From contig NZ_CP098774.1 of assembly GCF_028473665.1 (NCBI RefSeq), positions 1,550,001-1,614,000 of the forward strand: a DNA stretch of 64,000 nt, read 5' to 3'. The translations under genes and the position numbers were made by a program. Below, one piece after another: positions 38,285 through 48,548 of the stretch. Under the pieces are notes generated by a model. The model searched no databases, was not told the DNA's origin, and saw only the letters and a list, made by a program, of their open reading frames with translations. This DNA is from Sphingomonas sp. QA11. GTDB lineage: Bacteria > Pseudomonadota > Alphaproteobacteria > Sphingomonadales > Sphingomonadaceae. The stretch's first letter is position 1; each line of letters starts with the position of its first letter.

Positions 38285-39052
38285 CTAAGGGTTCGCGGCG
38301 GCCACCGCAGCGAGCACTGCCTCCACATATTCGGGTCGGCAGATCAGCACGTCGGGAAGCAGGGGGTCGGCGCAATTATAGACGAGTGGGCTGCCATCGA
38401 TCCGTGACGCGTGGAGCCCGGCGGCCTGCGCCACCGCGACCGGCGCGCAATTGTCCCACTCATATTGCCCGCCCGCATGGAGATAGATTTCAGCGCGCCC
38501 CTCAACCACGGCCATCGCCTTGGCACCGGCCGAGCCCATCGGAACCAGTTCGGCGTCGAGCGTCTTCGCCACGCGCTGTACAATTTCGTGGGCGCGAGTC
38601 CGGCTGACGACCATGCGCGGCCTCGCGGGAAGCGGAGGAAAAGTCGGGGGAGCGTCATCGGTCACGAATATCTGGTGAGTCGCGGGCAAGGCGACGGCGC
38701 CTGCCACCGGCACCCCGTCGACTGCCAGTCCGATATGTACCGCCCAATCCTCGCGTCGCTCGCCGAATTCACGGGTGCCGTCGAGCGGATCGACCACCCA
38801 CACCCGGCTTGCGGCGCACCGGCTGCGATCATCAGCCGCTTCTTCCGACAGGATGAAATCATCGGGCCGAGCAGCGCGTAGGCGATCGAGGATCAGCGTG
38901 TTCGCTTCAGCGTCACCACGTCGCTTCAGATCGCCATCAGCGCAATTGCCGGCAACGCAGAGCGTGCGCAACAGCGCAGCCGCGTCGAGCGCTACTGAGC
39001 GGGCGACTTCGGAGTCCGTTTCCACTGCCGGCGTCACAGGTCGGGGCTCCAT
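38285..39052 (-). CDS. cysQ: 3'(2'),5'-bisphosphate nucleotidase CysQ
   Basis: A 255-residue inositol-monophosphatase-fold enzyme that removes the 3' phosphate of PAP/PAPS made during sulfate assimilation. Metal-binding motifs: LSEEAADD (about residue 67) and [11 protein letters not shown] (about 86), with [17 protein letters not shown] near the C-terminus. Its 5' end overlaps the cysNC 3' end by 19 bases, so it is the last gene of the cysD-cysNC-cysQ operon. Confidence 0.93.
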   Translation of the reverse strand: MEPRPVTPAVETDSEVARSVALDAAALLRTLCVAGNCADGDLKRRGDAEANTLILDRLRAARPDDFILSEEAADDRSRCAASRVWVVDPLDGTREFGERREDWAVHIGLAVDGVPVAGAVALPATHQIFVTDDAPPTFPPLPARPRMVVSRTRAHEIVQRVAKTLDAELVPMGSAGAKAMAVVEGRAEIYLHAGGQYEWDNCAPVAVAQAAGLHASRIDGSPLVYNCADPLLPDVLICRPEYVEAVLAAVAAANP

Positions 39053-40971
39053 ACGCCCATGATATGTTCGACGATCCGTTCCGCAGCTGCTTCCGGGCTC
39101 TCGCGGGTCGTGTCGACCCGGACCTCGGGGTGCTTGGGCGCTTCATAGGGGCTGGAGATACCCGTGAAATGAGCGATCTCGCCACTGCGTGCCTTGGCGT
39201 AGAGACCCTTCACATCGCGCCGTTCAGCTTCCACGAGCGGGGTATCGACGAAAATCTCGACGAACTCGCCATGCGGAAGCATCGACCGCACCAGCTCGCG
39301 CTCCGCCCTGAAAGGCGAGATGAAGGCGGTCAACACGATCAGCCCGGCATCGGCCATCAGCTTGGCAACCTCGCCGATACGGCGGACATTCTCGATCCGG
39401 TCGGCATCGGTGAACCCGAGATCCTTGTTCAGCCCGTGGCGGATATTGTCGCCGTCGAGCAGGAAGCTGTGGCGGCCCTGCGCATGGAGCTTCTTCTCGA
39501 CCAGATTGGCAATGGTCGACTTGCCCGATCCGGACAAGCCGGTGAACCAGAGCACCTTGGGATTCTGGCCCTTTTGCGCGGCATGCGCCTGACGGGTCAC
39601 ATCGATCGCCTGCCAATGGACGTTCTGCGCACGGCGAAGCGAATAGGTCAGCATGCCCGCCGCGACCGTCGCATTAGTCGCGCGGTCGATCAGGATGAAG
39701 CCGCCAAGATCGCTGCCGTCACTGAAAGATTCGAAGACGATCGGCCGGTCGGTGTAAAGCTGGGCGACACCGATGTCGTTCAGCCCCAGCGTCTTAACCG
39801 ACAATTCGGCAAGTGTATTGATATCGACGGCATAGTCTGGCGGCTGAACGGTCGCGCCGACCGTCTGCGTGCCGATCTTCATCCAATAGGTTCGGCCGGG
39901 AAGAAGCTGATCCTCCGCCATCCAGACGATAGTTGCCTTGAACTGATCGGCGACCTCGGGCGGCGAAGCGGCGGCGGCGATCACGTCGCCACGCGAGCAG
40001 TCGACCTCGTCGGTCAGGGTTAGCGTGACCGACTGTCCGGCAACAGCTTGGTCGAGATCGCCCTTTCCATCCTTTCCTGGCATGGTGACGATCCGCGCGA
40101 CCGTGCTGGTCTTGCCCGAGGGCAGGATGCGCACGGCATCGCCGGGGCGCACGACGCCCGAGGCGATCATGCCGGCGAAGCCGCGGAAATCGAGATCGGG
40201 GCGATTGACCCATTGCACTGGCAGGCCGAATGCACGGTCCTGTGCGGCGTCCGTGCCGAGCGGCACGGTTTCGAGATGCTCGATCAGCGAGGGGCCAGTG
40301 TACCACTCCATCGCTTCGGACCGCGACGCGATATTGTCGCCGGCCAGGCCGGATATCGGGATGGCGGTGAAGCTTTCGATCCCGATCGAGTCGGCAAAGG
40401 CGCGATAATCGGCGACGATCGCGTCGAACGCCGCCCGATCGTAGCCGACCAGATCCATCTTGTTCACCGCGAGCACGATGTGACGGATACCAAGCAGATT
40501 GACGAGATAGGAGTGGCGGCGAGTCTGGGTCAGCACGCCCTTGCGCGCGTCGATCAGGATCGCGGCGAGATCGGCGGTCGAGGCACCGGTCACCATGTTG
40601 CGCGTATATTGTTCATGGCCGGGCGTGTCGGCGACGATGAACTTGCGCTTCTCCGTGGCGAAGAAGCGATAGGCGACATCGATCGTGATACCCTGCTCGC
40701 GCTCGGCGGCGAGGCCGTCGACGAGGAGGGCAAAATCGATGTTCTGCCCTTGGGTGCCGACACGCTTGCTGTCCGCTTCAAGCGCGGCGAGCTGGTCCTC
40801 GAAGATCATCTTCGAATCGTAGAGCAGGCGGCCGATCAGGGTGGACTTGCCGTCGTCGACCGACCCGCAGGTGATGAAGCGCAGCAGGGATTTGTTCTGG
40901 TGCAGCGCCAGATAGGCGTCGATGTCCGAGGCGATAAGGTCGTCGGTTTGGTAGGAAGGTGCGGAGGCCAT
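39034..40971 (-). CDS. cysNC: Bifunctional sulfate adenylyltransferase subunit 1 / APS kinase CysNC
   Basis: A 645-residue fusion. The N-terminal CysN GTPase (1 to about 440) has [17 protein letters not shown] and NKMDLV motifs and drives APS formation with CysD. The C-terminal APS kinase (about 460-640) has Walker A in [11 protein letters not shown] and [15 protein letters not shown], and converts APS to PAPS. Its ATG overlaps the cysD stop by one base. The fused form is common in alphaproteobacteria. Confidence 0.96.
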   Translation of the reverse strand: MASAPSYQTDDLIASDIDAYLALHQNKSLLRFITCGSVDDGKSTLIGRLLYDSKMIFEDQLAALEADSKRVGTQGQNIDFALLVDGLAAEREQGITIDVAYRFFATEKRKFIVADTPGHEQYTRNMVTGASTADLAAILIDARKGVLTQTRRHSYLVNLLGIRHIVLAVNKMDLVGYDRAAFDAIVADYRAFADSIGIESFTAIPISGLAGDNIASRSEAMEWYTGPSLIEHLETVPLGTDAAQDRAFGLPVQWVNRPDLDFRGFAGMIASGVVRPGDAVRILPSGKTSTVARIVTMPGKDGKGDLDQAVAGQSVTLTLTDEVDCSRGDVIAAAASPPEVADQFKATIVWMAEDQLLPGRTYWMKIGTQTVGATVQPPDYAVDINTLAELSVKTLGLNDIGVAQLYTDRPIVFESFSDGSDLGGFILIDRATNATVAAGMLTYSLRRAQNVHWQAIDVTRQAHAAQKGQNPKVLWFTGLSGSGKSTIANLVEKKLHAQGRHSFLLDGDNIRHGLNKDLGFTDADRIENVRRIGEVAKLMADAGLIVLTAFISPFRAERELVRSMLPHGEFVEIFVDTPLVEAERRDVKGLYAKARSGEIAHFTGISSPYEAPKHPEVRVDTTRESPEAAAERIVEHIMGVWSPDL

Positions 40972-41873
40972 CAGAAATACCCCTCCGCCTTCTTCTTCTC
41001 CATGCTGGCCGTCTGATCGTGGTCGATCGCGCGGCCCTGGCGTTCGCTGGTGGTGGTCAGCAGCATCTCCTGGATCACTTCCGACAGGGTCGCCGCCTCG
41101 CTCTCCACCGCGCCGGTCAGCGGATAGCAGCCGAGCGTGCGGAAACGGATTGAGCGTTCGACCGGTACCTCACCGGGGTTCAACCGGAAGCGGTCGTCAT
41201 CGACCATCAGCAACAGGCCGTCGCGTTCCACCGTCGGACGCGGGGCCGACAGATACAGCGGCACGATCTCGATGTCCTCGGCAAGGATGTATTGCCAGAT
41301 ATCGAGCTCGGTCCAGTTGGAGATGGGGAAAACCCGCATGCTCTCGCCGCGGTTTTTTCGGGCATTATAGAGCTTCCACAATTCCGGCCGCTGATTCTTG
41401 GGGTCCCATCGCTGATGGGCCGAGCGGAAACTGAAGATGCGTTCCTTCGCCCGGCTCTTCTCCTCGTCCCGCCGCGCGCCGCCAAAGGCTGCGTCGAAGC
41501 CGTATTTCTCCAGCGCCTGCTTCAGCCCTTCCGTCTTCCACATGTCGGTGTGGAGGCTGCCATGATCGAACGGGTTGATCCCGCGCGCCTCCGCTTCGGG
41601 ATTGCGATGGACGATCAGTTCCATGCCCGCCTTGGCAGCCGCACGATCGCGCAGGGCATACATGTCGCGGAACTTCCACGTCGTATCGACATGGAGTAGC
41701 GGGAAGGGCGGGGGCGCCGGGAAGAATGCCTTGCGTGCGAGGTGCAGCATCACCGCGGAATCCTTGCCCACCGAATAGAGCATGACCGGGCGTTCCGCCT
41801 CGGCCACCACTTCGCGCATGATGTGGATGCTTTCGGCTTCGAGGCGCTGGAGATGGGTGAGGGCGACGTTCAT
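40971..41873 (-). CDS. cysD: Sulfate adenylyltransferase subunit 2 CysD
   Basis: 300 residues from the ATG at 41873 ([22 protein letters not shown]), the usual CysD start; a longer reading from 41912 is possible. ATP pyrophosphatase signature [17 protein letters not shown] (about 30-46), then [12 protein letters not shown] and [17 protein letters not shown]. With CysN it makes adenosine phosphosulfate from sulfate and ATP. First gene of the cys operon. Confidence 0.96.
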   Translation of the reverse strand: MNVALTHLQRLEAESIHIMREVVAEAERPVMLYSVGKDSAVMLHLARKAFFPAPPPFPLLHVDTTWKFRDMYALRDRAAAKAGMELIVHRNPEAEARGINPFDHGSLHTDMWKTEGLKQALEKYGFDAAFGGARRDEEKSRAKERIFSFRSAHQRWDPKNQRPELWKLYNARKNRGESMRVFPISNWTELDIWQYILAEDIEIVPLYLSAPRPTVERDGLLLMVDDDRFRLNPGEVPVERSIRFRTLGCYPLTGAVESEAATLSEVIQEMLLTTTSERQGRAIDHDQTASMEKKKAEGYF

Positions 41874-41966
41874 TGCCGTCCAGATAGTGGCGTAAGCGCC
41901 AAGCGCGATCAACTTATCCTGTTGGCGGTTAAAGTTGCCTCGCTGCGCTCGCGGGCAAAAGCCCGC

Positions 41967-42194
41967 TCATTCAGAGCGGGAGCGCTCGACCGAATCCAGT
42001 ATCCGCGCACCGGCCATGAACACGGCGATCGGGCAGACTGCGAACAACATCCAGCCGCCAGGGCCGGGATATTGGTGCAGATAATGGACGCCGCGCTCCA
42101 CCGCGCCGAGGCCGAGGCCGTAGATGACGGCGAACGCCTCGAACTTGGTCTTGATGACGAACAGTCGGGAAAATTTCGTCCACATGCCCGTCAT
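41967..42194 (-). CDS. Small conserved membrane protein
   Basis: A 75-residue protein with two hydrophobic segments (about 20-33 and 47-64): FVIKTKFEAFAVIYGLGLG and GGWMLFAVCPIAVFMAGARI. Very similar small proteins recur in sphingomonad genomes as far as I recall, with no known role. An ATG three codons later (MWTKF) is also possible. It stands alone between cysD and the ast genes on the same strand. Confidence 0.7.
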   Translation of the reverse strand: MTGMWTKFSRLFVIKTKFEAFAVIYGLGLGAVERGVHYLHQYPGPGGWMLFAVCPIAVFMAGARILDSVERSRSE

Positions 42195-42250
42195 TAAGCA
42201 ATGACCGGGCCAATGGCGGATTTCCGGGATTCAGCGCTTAACGAATATGG

Positions 42251-43504
42251 TTAGCTGTCAATTAACTCGACAATGCCGAGCGCTTCCAGAAGCGCCGTGC
42301 GGGCGCGTTCGATCATGCCGATCAGCGCCGGATCGGCGATCGCGGCATGGGGAATCTCCTCCGGCCAATGGCGTTCGACGACACTCGCGATCAAATCGAG
42401 CCGGGCATCGTCAACCAGGAAGCGCGGGTCGATTGTCGCAGGGTCAGCCACCACGCGCAGGCGAAGGCAGGCGGGACCGCCACCATTGGCCATCGACTGG
42501 CGGACATCGACCACTTCGAGCCTGCGGATCGGGCCATTGCCTGCGATCATCTCCTGCAGCCAGGTCCAGACTGCTTCATTTTCTCGCGCTTCCTCGGGCA
42601 GGATCAGCGCCAAGGCGCCATCCGGCAGGGTCACGAGCTGAGCATTGAACAGATAGGAGGAAACGGCGTCGGCTAGGCTGACACGCGACGCAGGGACCTC
42701 GACGATCTCGACTTCGGGCATCATGCCGCGCAGATCGGCGTAGAAGCGCTCCCTGTCGGCGAAAGCCTGTTCGTGCGCGAACAGCACCCGTTCATTGGCG
42801 ACGGCGACCACGTCATTGTGGAAGGCACCGGCGGCAATGGCGTCTTCCGACTGCTCCACGAACAGCGTGTAGCCAGCGTCGAGCCGGTGCCGCCGCGCGA
42901 CCGCCATGCTTGCCTCGCGATGCTGGCGGGCGGGGAAGGGACCGCCCGAGACGCCGTAGACGAAGACCTCGACACCCGGTTGGCCGTGGGTCGCGCATAG
43001 CCGCATGTGGTTGGCCGCCCCCTCGTCGCCGAACGGTGCGGGCACCGGGCCGTGCACAGTGAACGCTGGATTAGCGAAGGCGACGCGCAACTGGCCCAGC
43101 GTGCCGGGCCATTCATGGCTGCGGTGCGGCATGGTCACGAGATTGGCGACCGAGAGGTGACAACGGCCATCGGCGGTGTCTGACGCGGGCGAGACCGTCG
43201 CGGCATTGGCGGCCCACATCGCCGAGGCGGACAGTGCTTGGGCCTGGAGGTGCGGCGCGGCCTCGGCATAGCTGGTCGCGATGCTGTCGAGCCAGCCATG
43301 GTCGGGGCGGGCGAGCGGCAGCAAGATGCCCTGGGTTAGCCCCAGCGCGAGGTTCGAGCGCATCTTGGCAATGCCTTCAAGCGCGGCACGGCGCGGGGCA
43401 GCTACCTTGCCGGCATTGCGAGTCGCGGCAAGATTGCCATGGCTGAGGCCGGCATAGTTGTGGCTCGGGCCGATCAGGCCGTCGAAATTGATCTCGGTCA
43501 GCAT
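42251..43504 (-). CDS. astB: N-succinylarginine dihydrolase
   Basis: A 417-residue enzyme of the arginine succinyltransferase pathway, converting N2-succinylarginine to N2-succinylornithine, CO2 and ammonia. Family signatures: EINFDGLIGPSHNYAGLSHGNLA at the N-terminus (first 11 residues: EINFDGLIGPS), MWAANAATVSPASDT, FHNDVVAVANERVLF and MANGGGPACLRLRV. It starts one base after the astA stop in a tight operon. Confidence 0.95.
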   Translation of the reverse strand: MLTEINFDGLIGPSHNYAGLSHGNLAATRNAGKVAAPRRAALEGIAKMRSNLALGLTQGILLPLARPDHGWLDSIATSYAEAAPHLQAQALSASAMWAANAATVSPASDTADGRCHLSVANLVTMPHRSHEWPGTLGQLRVAFANPAFTVHGPVPAPFGDEGAANHMRLCATHGQPGVEVFVYGVSGGPFPARQHREASMAVARRHRLDAGYTLFVEQSEDAIAAGAFHNDVVAVANERVLFAHEQAFADRERFYADLRGMMPEVEIVEVPASRVSLADAVSSYLFNAQLVTLPDGALALILPEEARENEAVWTWLQEMIAGNGPIRRLEVVDVRQSMANGGGPACLRLRVVADPATIDPRFLVDDARLDLIASVVERHWPEEIPHAAIADPALIGMIERARTALLEALGIVELIDS

Positions 43505-44521
43505 TCAGGCACGTCCAACATGGCTGATCTCTTCGTTCTCGGTGATGCCCAGCGCCGCGGCGCAGGTGCGATCTATTGCGACTCCGTCGCCACAGGTGCG
43601 TACCCGGCCATAGGCGCTGCGGAAATCCGCCAGCGTTCCCGTCGCGACCAGGGCAGCGTCGCCGCCGTCCTCGTCGATCGCGGCAACGCGGGAAACACGA
43701 GCCTCGTGGATCGTGCGGACATTGTCGGTCTTCGTGGTCATGGTCGGACCGCCGTCGAAAATGTCGATATAATTCTCGAAGGCGAAGCCCTCATTCTCAA
43801 GCATCCGCATCGCGGCGCGGCCGGACGGGTGCGGAAGGCCGATCGAGGCGCGCGCCGAGTCCGACAGCATCGCGACATAGATCGGATGCTTGGGGAAGAG
43901 ATCGGCGATGAACTGGTGCCCGCGCACCGCATTGAACTGGTCGGCATCCTGGAAGTTCATGCCGAAGAAACGACCGGCAAGTCCGTCCCAGAAAGGTGAT
44001 CCGCCCGCTTCGTCGATGACTCCGCGCAGTTCGGCCAGGATACGGTCGGCGAAGCGCGCGCGGTGACGCGCGATGAACAGATAACGGCTGCGCGCAAGCA
44101 GCATGCCGAGGCCACCGGCGCGCTCGCCGGGATGGAGGAACAGGCCGCCGACCTCGCTGCATCCTTCTAGATCGGTGGTGAGCGACAGCATATCGGCACG
44201 GAAGGTCCGGCCAAGCTCCGCGCTGTGCTGGGCCAGCGTGCCGATGCGATAGCTGTAGAAGGGATAGCGCTGGCCGACCTGGGTGAAGATCTGGCAGGTG
44301 CCGCGCACTTCGCCCGTCGCGACATTTTCCAGTACCAGCACGAACAGGTCGTCGGCGAGGCTGTCGTCGGCGCGCGCAAACGCATCATGGCTGCGGGCGA
44401 GCTTGGTTTTCAATGCCGCGCGATCGGCTGGCAGATTAGTGAAGCCGCCCCCAGTGAGTTTGGCCATCTCGTAGAGCGGCTGCAAATCCTCGTCGCGCGC
44501 GGATCGGATACGGAAGGTCAT
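43505..44521 (-). CDS. astA: Arginine N-succinyltransferase
   Basis: 338 residues from the ATG at 44521 (MTFRIRSARDEDLQPLYEMA), which overlaps the upstream gene's stop (ATGA). First enzyme of the AST pathway, transferring succinyl from succinyl-CoA to arginine. Signatures: TGGGFTNLPAD, YPFYSYRIG, EVGGLFLHPGERAGGLG, FWDGLAGRFFGMNFQDAD and LPHPSGRAAMRMLENEGF. Length is typical. astC and astD are not in this window. Confidence 0.95.
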   Translation of the reverse strand: MTFRIRSARDEDLQPLYEMAKLTGGGFTNLPADRAALKTKLARSHDAFARADDSLADDLFVLVLENVATGEVRGTCQIFTQVGQRYPFYSYRIGTLAQHSAELGRTFRADMLSLTTDLEGCSEVGGLFLHPGERAGGLGMLLARSRYLFIARHRARFADRILAELRGVIDEAGGSPFWDGLAGRFFGMNFQDADQFNAVRGHQFIADLFPKHPIYVAMLSDSARASIGLPHPSGRAAMRMLENEGFAFENYIDIFDGGPTMTTKTDNVRTIHEARVSRVAAIDEDGGDAALVATGTLADFRSAYGRVRTCGDGVAIDRTCAAALGITENEEISHVGRA

Positions 44522-45726
44522 AACGATCCCTTTTCGGCGATGCGGAGAATGGTGAGGGCGGACAAAGCGGCGCGCTCCGCCAGGCTGTCGACGATGAGGA
44601 ATTCGTCGGGTGAATGGATCGCGCCGCCGCGCGGCCCCATGGTATCGACCACCGGCACGCCGCAGGCGGCGATGTTGTTGCCGTCGCACACCCCACCGGT
44701 CGTGCGCCAGGCGATGGCAAGGCCGAGGGCGGCGCCGGCGGTCTTGACCAGTTCGAACAGGTTCGCCGCGCCCGGATCGATCGGTTTGGGCGGGCGGTTG
44801 AAGGCGCCATGGACATGGACCTTCACGTCGTGCTCTGCTGCCACCGCGGCTACCACGTTATCGATCGCGGCCTTGGCGCGGGCGATCTCCTCAAGGGAGG
44901 AAGGTCGGAAATTGATGCGGAGAATGGCGAGTTCGGGCACGACATTATTGGGGCCGCCGCCCTCGATCCGCGCCGGATTCACCGCCAGCAGCGGGCTGCG
45001 CAGCTTGCTGAGCCTCAGCGCGATGTCGGCGGCTGCGACGATCGCGTTGCGGCCTTCCTCGGGGTTGCGGCCGGCATGCGCGCTCTTGCCGTGCACCACG
45101 ATCGAGAAATTTCCAGTGCCGCCGCGGGCACCGGCCAGGGTTCCGTCGGGTAAGGCTGGCTCATAGGTGAGCGCCGCGACCTTGCCGCGCGCGCCCTGCG
45201 CCAGCAGCGCGGCTGAGGAGGCTGAGCCGGTTTCCTCATCCGAATTGATCACGACCTCATAGCCGATCCGGCCAGCGAGCGGTGACGCTTCGACCGCGTT
45301 CAGTGCCGCGAGCATCACTGACAGGCCGCCCTTCATATCGGCAACACCGGGGCCGTTGAGCGTGCCCTTGTCGAGGAAGGTCAGGGCCTGAAACGGGTGA
45401 TCGAGCGGATAGACGGTATCCATATGGCCGGTGAACAGCATCTGCACTGGCGCGTCGGGCCGGACAGTCAGGTGGAAATGCCGTCCATGGGCGAGATCGG
45501 AGACGGCGCCATCCGGGCCGACACTGGTCACCGGTGCAGGGGCGACCAGATCGATCTTGCCCGGCAATACGGCAAAGGCGTCGGAGAGTTTTCCCGCCAT
45601 CGCCGCGACTCCGCTGATGTTGCGAGTGCCGCTGTTGATCGAGGACCATTCCTGCACCTGGGCAAGCATCGGCGCGTCGGAGAGGGAAGCTAGGGCATCT
45701 CGTTCGATGGTCGAAAGCGTGGTCAT
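44518..45726 (-). CDS. M20-family metallohydrolase, first gene of the ast operon
   Basis: A 402-residue M20 (carboxypeptidase G2/DapE-like) hydrolase. Di-zinc ligands and catalytic residues are visible in LFTGHMDTVYP, GPGVADMKGGL and NSDEETGS, with a dimerisation domain around HAGRNPEEGRNA. It is upstream of and coupled to astA and astB. The usual last AST enzyme, AstE, is an M14-type desuccinylase, and none is seen here. Since M20 enzymes such as DapE remove succinyl groups, this protein could supply that step. The role is inference; the family is secure. Confidence 0.85.
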   Translation of the reverse strand: MTTLSTIERDALASLSDAPMLAQVQEWSSINSGTRNISGVAAMAGKLSDAFAVLPGKIDLVAPAPVTSVGPDGAVSDLAHGRHFHLTVRPDAPVQMLFTGHMDTVYPLDHPFQALTFLDKGTLNGPGVADMKGGLSVMLAALNAVEASPLAGRIGYEVVINSDEETGSASSAALLAQGARGKVAALTYEPALPDGTLAGARGGTGNFSIVVHGKSAHAGRNPEEGRNAIVAAADIALRLSKLRSPLLAVNPARIEGGGPNNVVPELAILRINFRPSSLEEIARAKAAIDNVVAAVAAEHDVKVHVHGAFNRPPKPIDPGAANLFELVKTAGAALGLAIAWRTTGGVCDGNNIAACGVPVVDTMGPRGGAIHSPDEFLIVDSLAERAALSALTILRIAEKGSL

Positions 45727-45851
45727 GAGGCGCTGTTAGCTGGATTTAGGCGGCGCGGAAACACCGGCTGCCTTCCTCTCTACCGTGTCATGACAGCGAA
45801 GAGTGATGACCAGAACAGGGAGAGCGCGGCGATAGCAAATATTGATGAGGA

Positions 45852-46943
45852 TCAGGCGATGGGGCGCGAACGAGGGCGCTGCAGCTCGGTTCTCGGCAAT
45901 TGCGCTCTTATCGACAGTGGCAGCCTGTTCACCAGAGACCGGCGCATCGGGGTCCACCAGATCGCGGCGGAAAGGATCAGCACCGCCATGGCGACGGCAC
46001 CGAACAGGACGGGCCAGGATCCTTCGCGGGCGCCTGACAGAGTAGCAAATGCCGCAAAAGCGAAGACCAGCCCGGACACTATCAGGGCACGCCGGTCGGT
46101 GATGAGGGAGACGATCGCAAAAGCGGCATAGAGGGCGAGGATCGAGAACGCCTGTGTGGTGTCGAGCGACATGAGGGTCGATCGAAGCTGTTCGTATTTC
46201 TCGATACCGTTCACGGGCATGCCGATGGCGAGGCGCAGACCGACATTGGCGATCACCAGGGCGGCCAGGCCGTGAAGCCAGAAAGCGACGTCGGCACGAC
46301 GGGTCTGGCGATATACGTCAGTCATGTCCCACCACATGGCGACGGCGAAGGTGGCAATGCCGCAACCGAGCAGCAACACCCCTTCAAGAGTGGGCGCGAC
46401 CCCGGGGACGACGATCAGCGCGATCATTCCTGGGATATTGTACAGAGCCAGCGCCATCGCGGCGTAGGCAATGGGGACACGAAAGCGAAGCCAGTAGAGG
46501 CCGCACAACAAAGCCATTCCGCTTGAAATTGCGATGTTGCCCAGCGGCGACAACGAGGCCGCCGTCGCTGTACCGGAGACGTCGAGCCACAGGGTAAGAA
46601 GGCCATAGCCGCCGCCGCCGATCAGGGCGACCAGGAGCAGGAAGCCGGGAAGGAGCATCTTGCGCTGTCGCACGAAATACTCGGCCAGCAACCATGCGGT
46701 CGGTACGTAGAATAGACCCGAGACGGGTCCGAGAGACCGGGTCGCCACATAGAGGCTGAAGAACAGCAGGGCGATCCCAACTGACGCGAGGATATCGGAG
46801 AATCCTCTGGACAGGCGGAAATGCTCGTCATCTGCGGGCAATTGCGCGGCCTGTTTTGCCGCAAAGCTGCGGAACTTCTCGGTCGCGTCGGCCGGGAAAA
46901 TGCCTGCCTTCACCGCGGCATCGAGATCGGCATTTTCATACAT
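45852..46943 (-). CDS. Multi-pass membrane protein, DUF2157-like
   Basis: A 363-residue protein: about 45 soluble residues (DLDAAVKAGIFPADATEKFRSF), then about ten membrane segments spread to residue 335, and a short basic tail. The layout resembles DUF2157-type proteins of unknown function, but I cannot be certain of the family. It precedes the ast genes on the same strand with a 125-base gap and appears independent. Confidence 0.65.
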   Translation of the reverse strand: MYENADLDAAVKAGIFPADATEKFRSFAAKQAAQLPADDEHFRLSRGFSDILASVGIALLFFSLYVATRSLGPVSGLFYVPTAWLLAEYFVRQRKMLLPGFLLLVALIGGGGYGLLTLWLDVSGTATAASLSPLGNIAISSGMALLCGLYWLRFRVPIAYAAMALALYNIPGMIALIVVPGVAPTLEGVLLLGCGIATFAVAMWWDMTDVYRQTRRADVAFWLHGLAALVIANVGLRLAIGMPVNGIEKYEQLRSTLMSLDTTQAFSILALYAAFAIVSLITDRRALIVSGLVFAFAAFATLSGAREGSWPVLFGAVAMAVLILSAAIWWTPMRRSLVNRLPLSIRAQLPRTELQRPRSRPIA

Positions 46944-47145
46944 GGATGAGATCCGCCCACAGGTCCGTGGAGATCGCTAACGTCTGTTCCTCAACAAACC
47001 GGTAAGTGCCGGGCCTGGTTGGAGCGAACTGCCCTCAGATTCGTGCTTTTTGTCCGAAGGCGAACCTTTCCCACCCTTCGGCACTGGAGGCATTCCCGAT
47101 CCGGGTACCACGTCGCTGAAACACAGGCCCGATATGGTGTTCGCC

Positions 47146-48039
47146 CTAGAAGCTGTACGCCAGCGACGCGCGGCTGGTCGTGTCGGTGCTGACCCGGCCA
47201 AGGGTAGGCATGCTTTCATATTGCACGACATAGGAGAGACGAGCCGCAAGAGGACCGATGAGCTTGGCGCTCAACGCGGTCGTGCTGCTGACGGTGCTGT
47301 TATAGTGTTGCACATAAGCGGAAGCGGCCTGGCTGACCGAGATCGTCTTGGTCAGTTTCCAGTCGAGATCGAGCGATCCGCGCGCGGCGATGCTGCTTTC
47401 CGTCGTATGATCGGTGAAGGAGGTGTCGCGATAGGCCGGGCCGACTTCCAGATCGAGCGAGAGGCCCGGCTGCTTGATCGCGCTGTAGCCGGCGCCGACC
47501 GATGTCGAGTAGCGGCTGGTATAGCCGAGGAACCGATCGCTCTCATATTGCGTGGCGCCATAGACATAGCCACGCGGCGAGAATTTGAAATTGGGCTCAT
47601 AGGCGGCGAGGTAATGTTCGCGGCTCACCACGCCCGCGCTCCGCTTGTAATCGGCGGCGAGACGCAGCTTGTGCCGCCAGCGCAGCGTTTCTCGATTCAG
47701 ATCGACCGTCCCGCTAACGCCTGCGTCATGGGTGTTGCCGGTCGTCAGATAGCCGCCCAGCTCCGCACGCCCATGCCACAGATCGAGCACGCCTGCGTTG
47801 CGTAGCGTCGCCTCGCGTTTCGCCGCGCGCTCCTTGCGCCATGCGTCGAGCGAAGCGGCGATGGCGGAGGCTGCCTCCGGCGCGGTGGCGCGCGCATATT
47901 TCGCGACGGTGGCGACTTCGCCTTCATTGCCTGACGCCATGGCGGCGTCGAGCATCGCCTTCATGGCCGGTGGGATCGGCGCCGGGTCCGTATTGGCGAG
48001 CAGCAAAGGTGCCGCGAGCAGGGCGATACGTAGGTGCAT
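47146..48039 (-). CDS. DUF481 (YdiY-like) outer-membrane beta-barrel protein
   Basis: 297 residues from the ATG at 48039, chosen because it gives a signal peptide (MHLRIALLAAPLLLANT). An Ala-rich helical stretch (about 25-80) precedes a barrel of alternating strands: ELGGYLTTGNTHDAGVSGTVDL, RHKLRLAADYKRS, YVYGATQYESDRF and a terminal RASLAYSF strand. DUF481/YdiY proteins are salt-related outer-membrane proteins of unclear role. It lies 32 bases after the rppH gene on the same strand. Confidence 0.8.
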   Translation of the reverse strand: MHLRIALLAAPLLLANTDPAPIPPAMKAMLDAAMASGNEGEVATVAKYARATAPEAASAIAASLDAWRKERAAKREATLRNAGVLDLWHGRAELGGYLTTGNTHDAGVSGTVDLNRETLRWRHKLRLAADYKRSAGVVSREHYLAAYEPNFKFSPRGYVYGATQYESDRFLGYTSRYSTSVGAGYSAIKQPGLSLDLEVGPAYRDTSFTDHTTESSIAARGSLDLDWKLTKTISVSQAASAYVQHYNSTVSSTTALSAKLIGPLAARLSYVVQYESMPTLGRVSTDTTSRASLAYSF

Positions 48040-48071
48040 GCTGGCCGGATAACCCGTCGATCGGCCCACGA

Positions 48072-48548
48072 TCAACCCAGATGGTCGGCAAAAGCCGCCA
48101 GAACGTCCGTGTAGAGCGCTTTCTTGAAGGGGACGATGATCTCCGGCAGCTCGGCGGGGGCGACCCACCGCCATGCGCGGAATTCCTGGTGTTTCGTCGC
48201 GATGTCGATGTCAGTGTCCTCGCCGAGGAAACGATAGAGGAACCAGCGCTGCCGCTGCCCGCGCCATTTGCCTTTCCAGACCTTTCCGATCAGATCGGGC
48301 GGCAGATCATAAGTGAGTTCGTGCGGTGCCACAGCGATCAGCTCGACCTTGTCGGGTTTGACGCCGGTTTCTTCGCCCAGTTCGCGGATCGCGGCGGTTT
48401 CGGCGTCCTCGCCATCGTCGATCCCGCCCTGTGGCATTTGCCAGGCTTCCACCGTCGAATCGATTCGCTGGCCGACGAACACCCGTCCGGCGCGGTTTAT
48501 CAGCATGACGCCAGCGCACGGGCGATAGGGAAGGGAGGAGCCGTTCAT
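48072..48548 (-). CDS. rppH: RNA pyrophosphohydrolase (Nudix)
   Basis: A 158-residue Nudix hydrolase. The Nudix box begins at about residue 41 ([20 protein letters not shown], followed by TGV), and [21 protein letters not shown] and WQMPQGG are typical of RppH/IalA. It removes pyrophosphate from mRNA 5' ends to trigger decay. Its start overlaps the stop of the upstream alpha/beta hydrolase gene by four bases. Confidence 0.93.
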   Translation of the reverse strand: MNGSSLPYRPCAGVMLINRAGRVFVGQRIDSTVEAWQMPQGGIDDGEDAETAAIRELGEETGVKPDKVELIAVAPHELTYDLPPDLIGKVWKGKWRGQRQRWFLYRFLGEDTDIDIATKHQEFRAWRWVAPAELPEIIVPFKKALYTDVLAAFADHLG

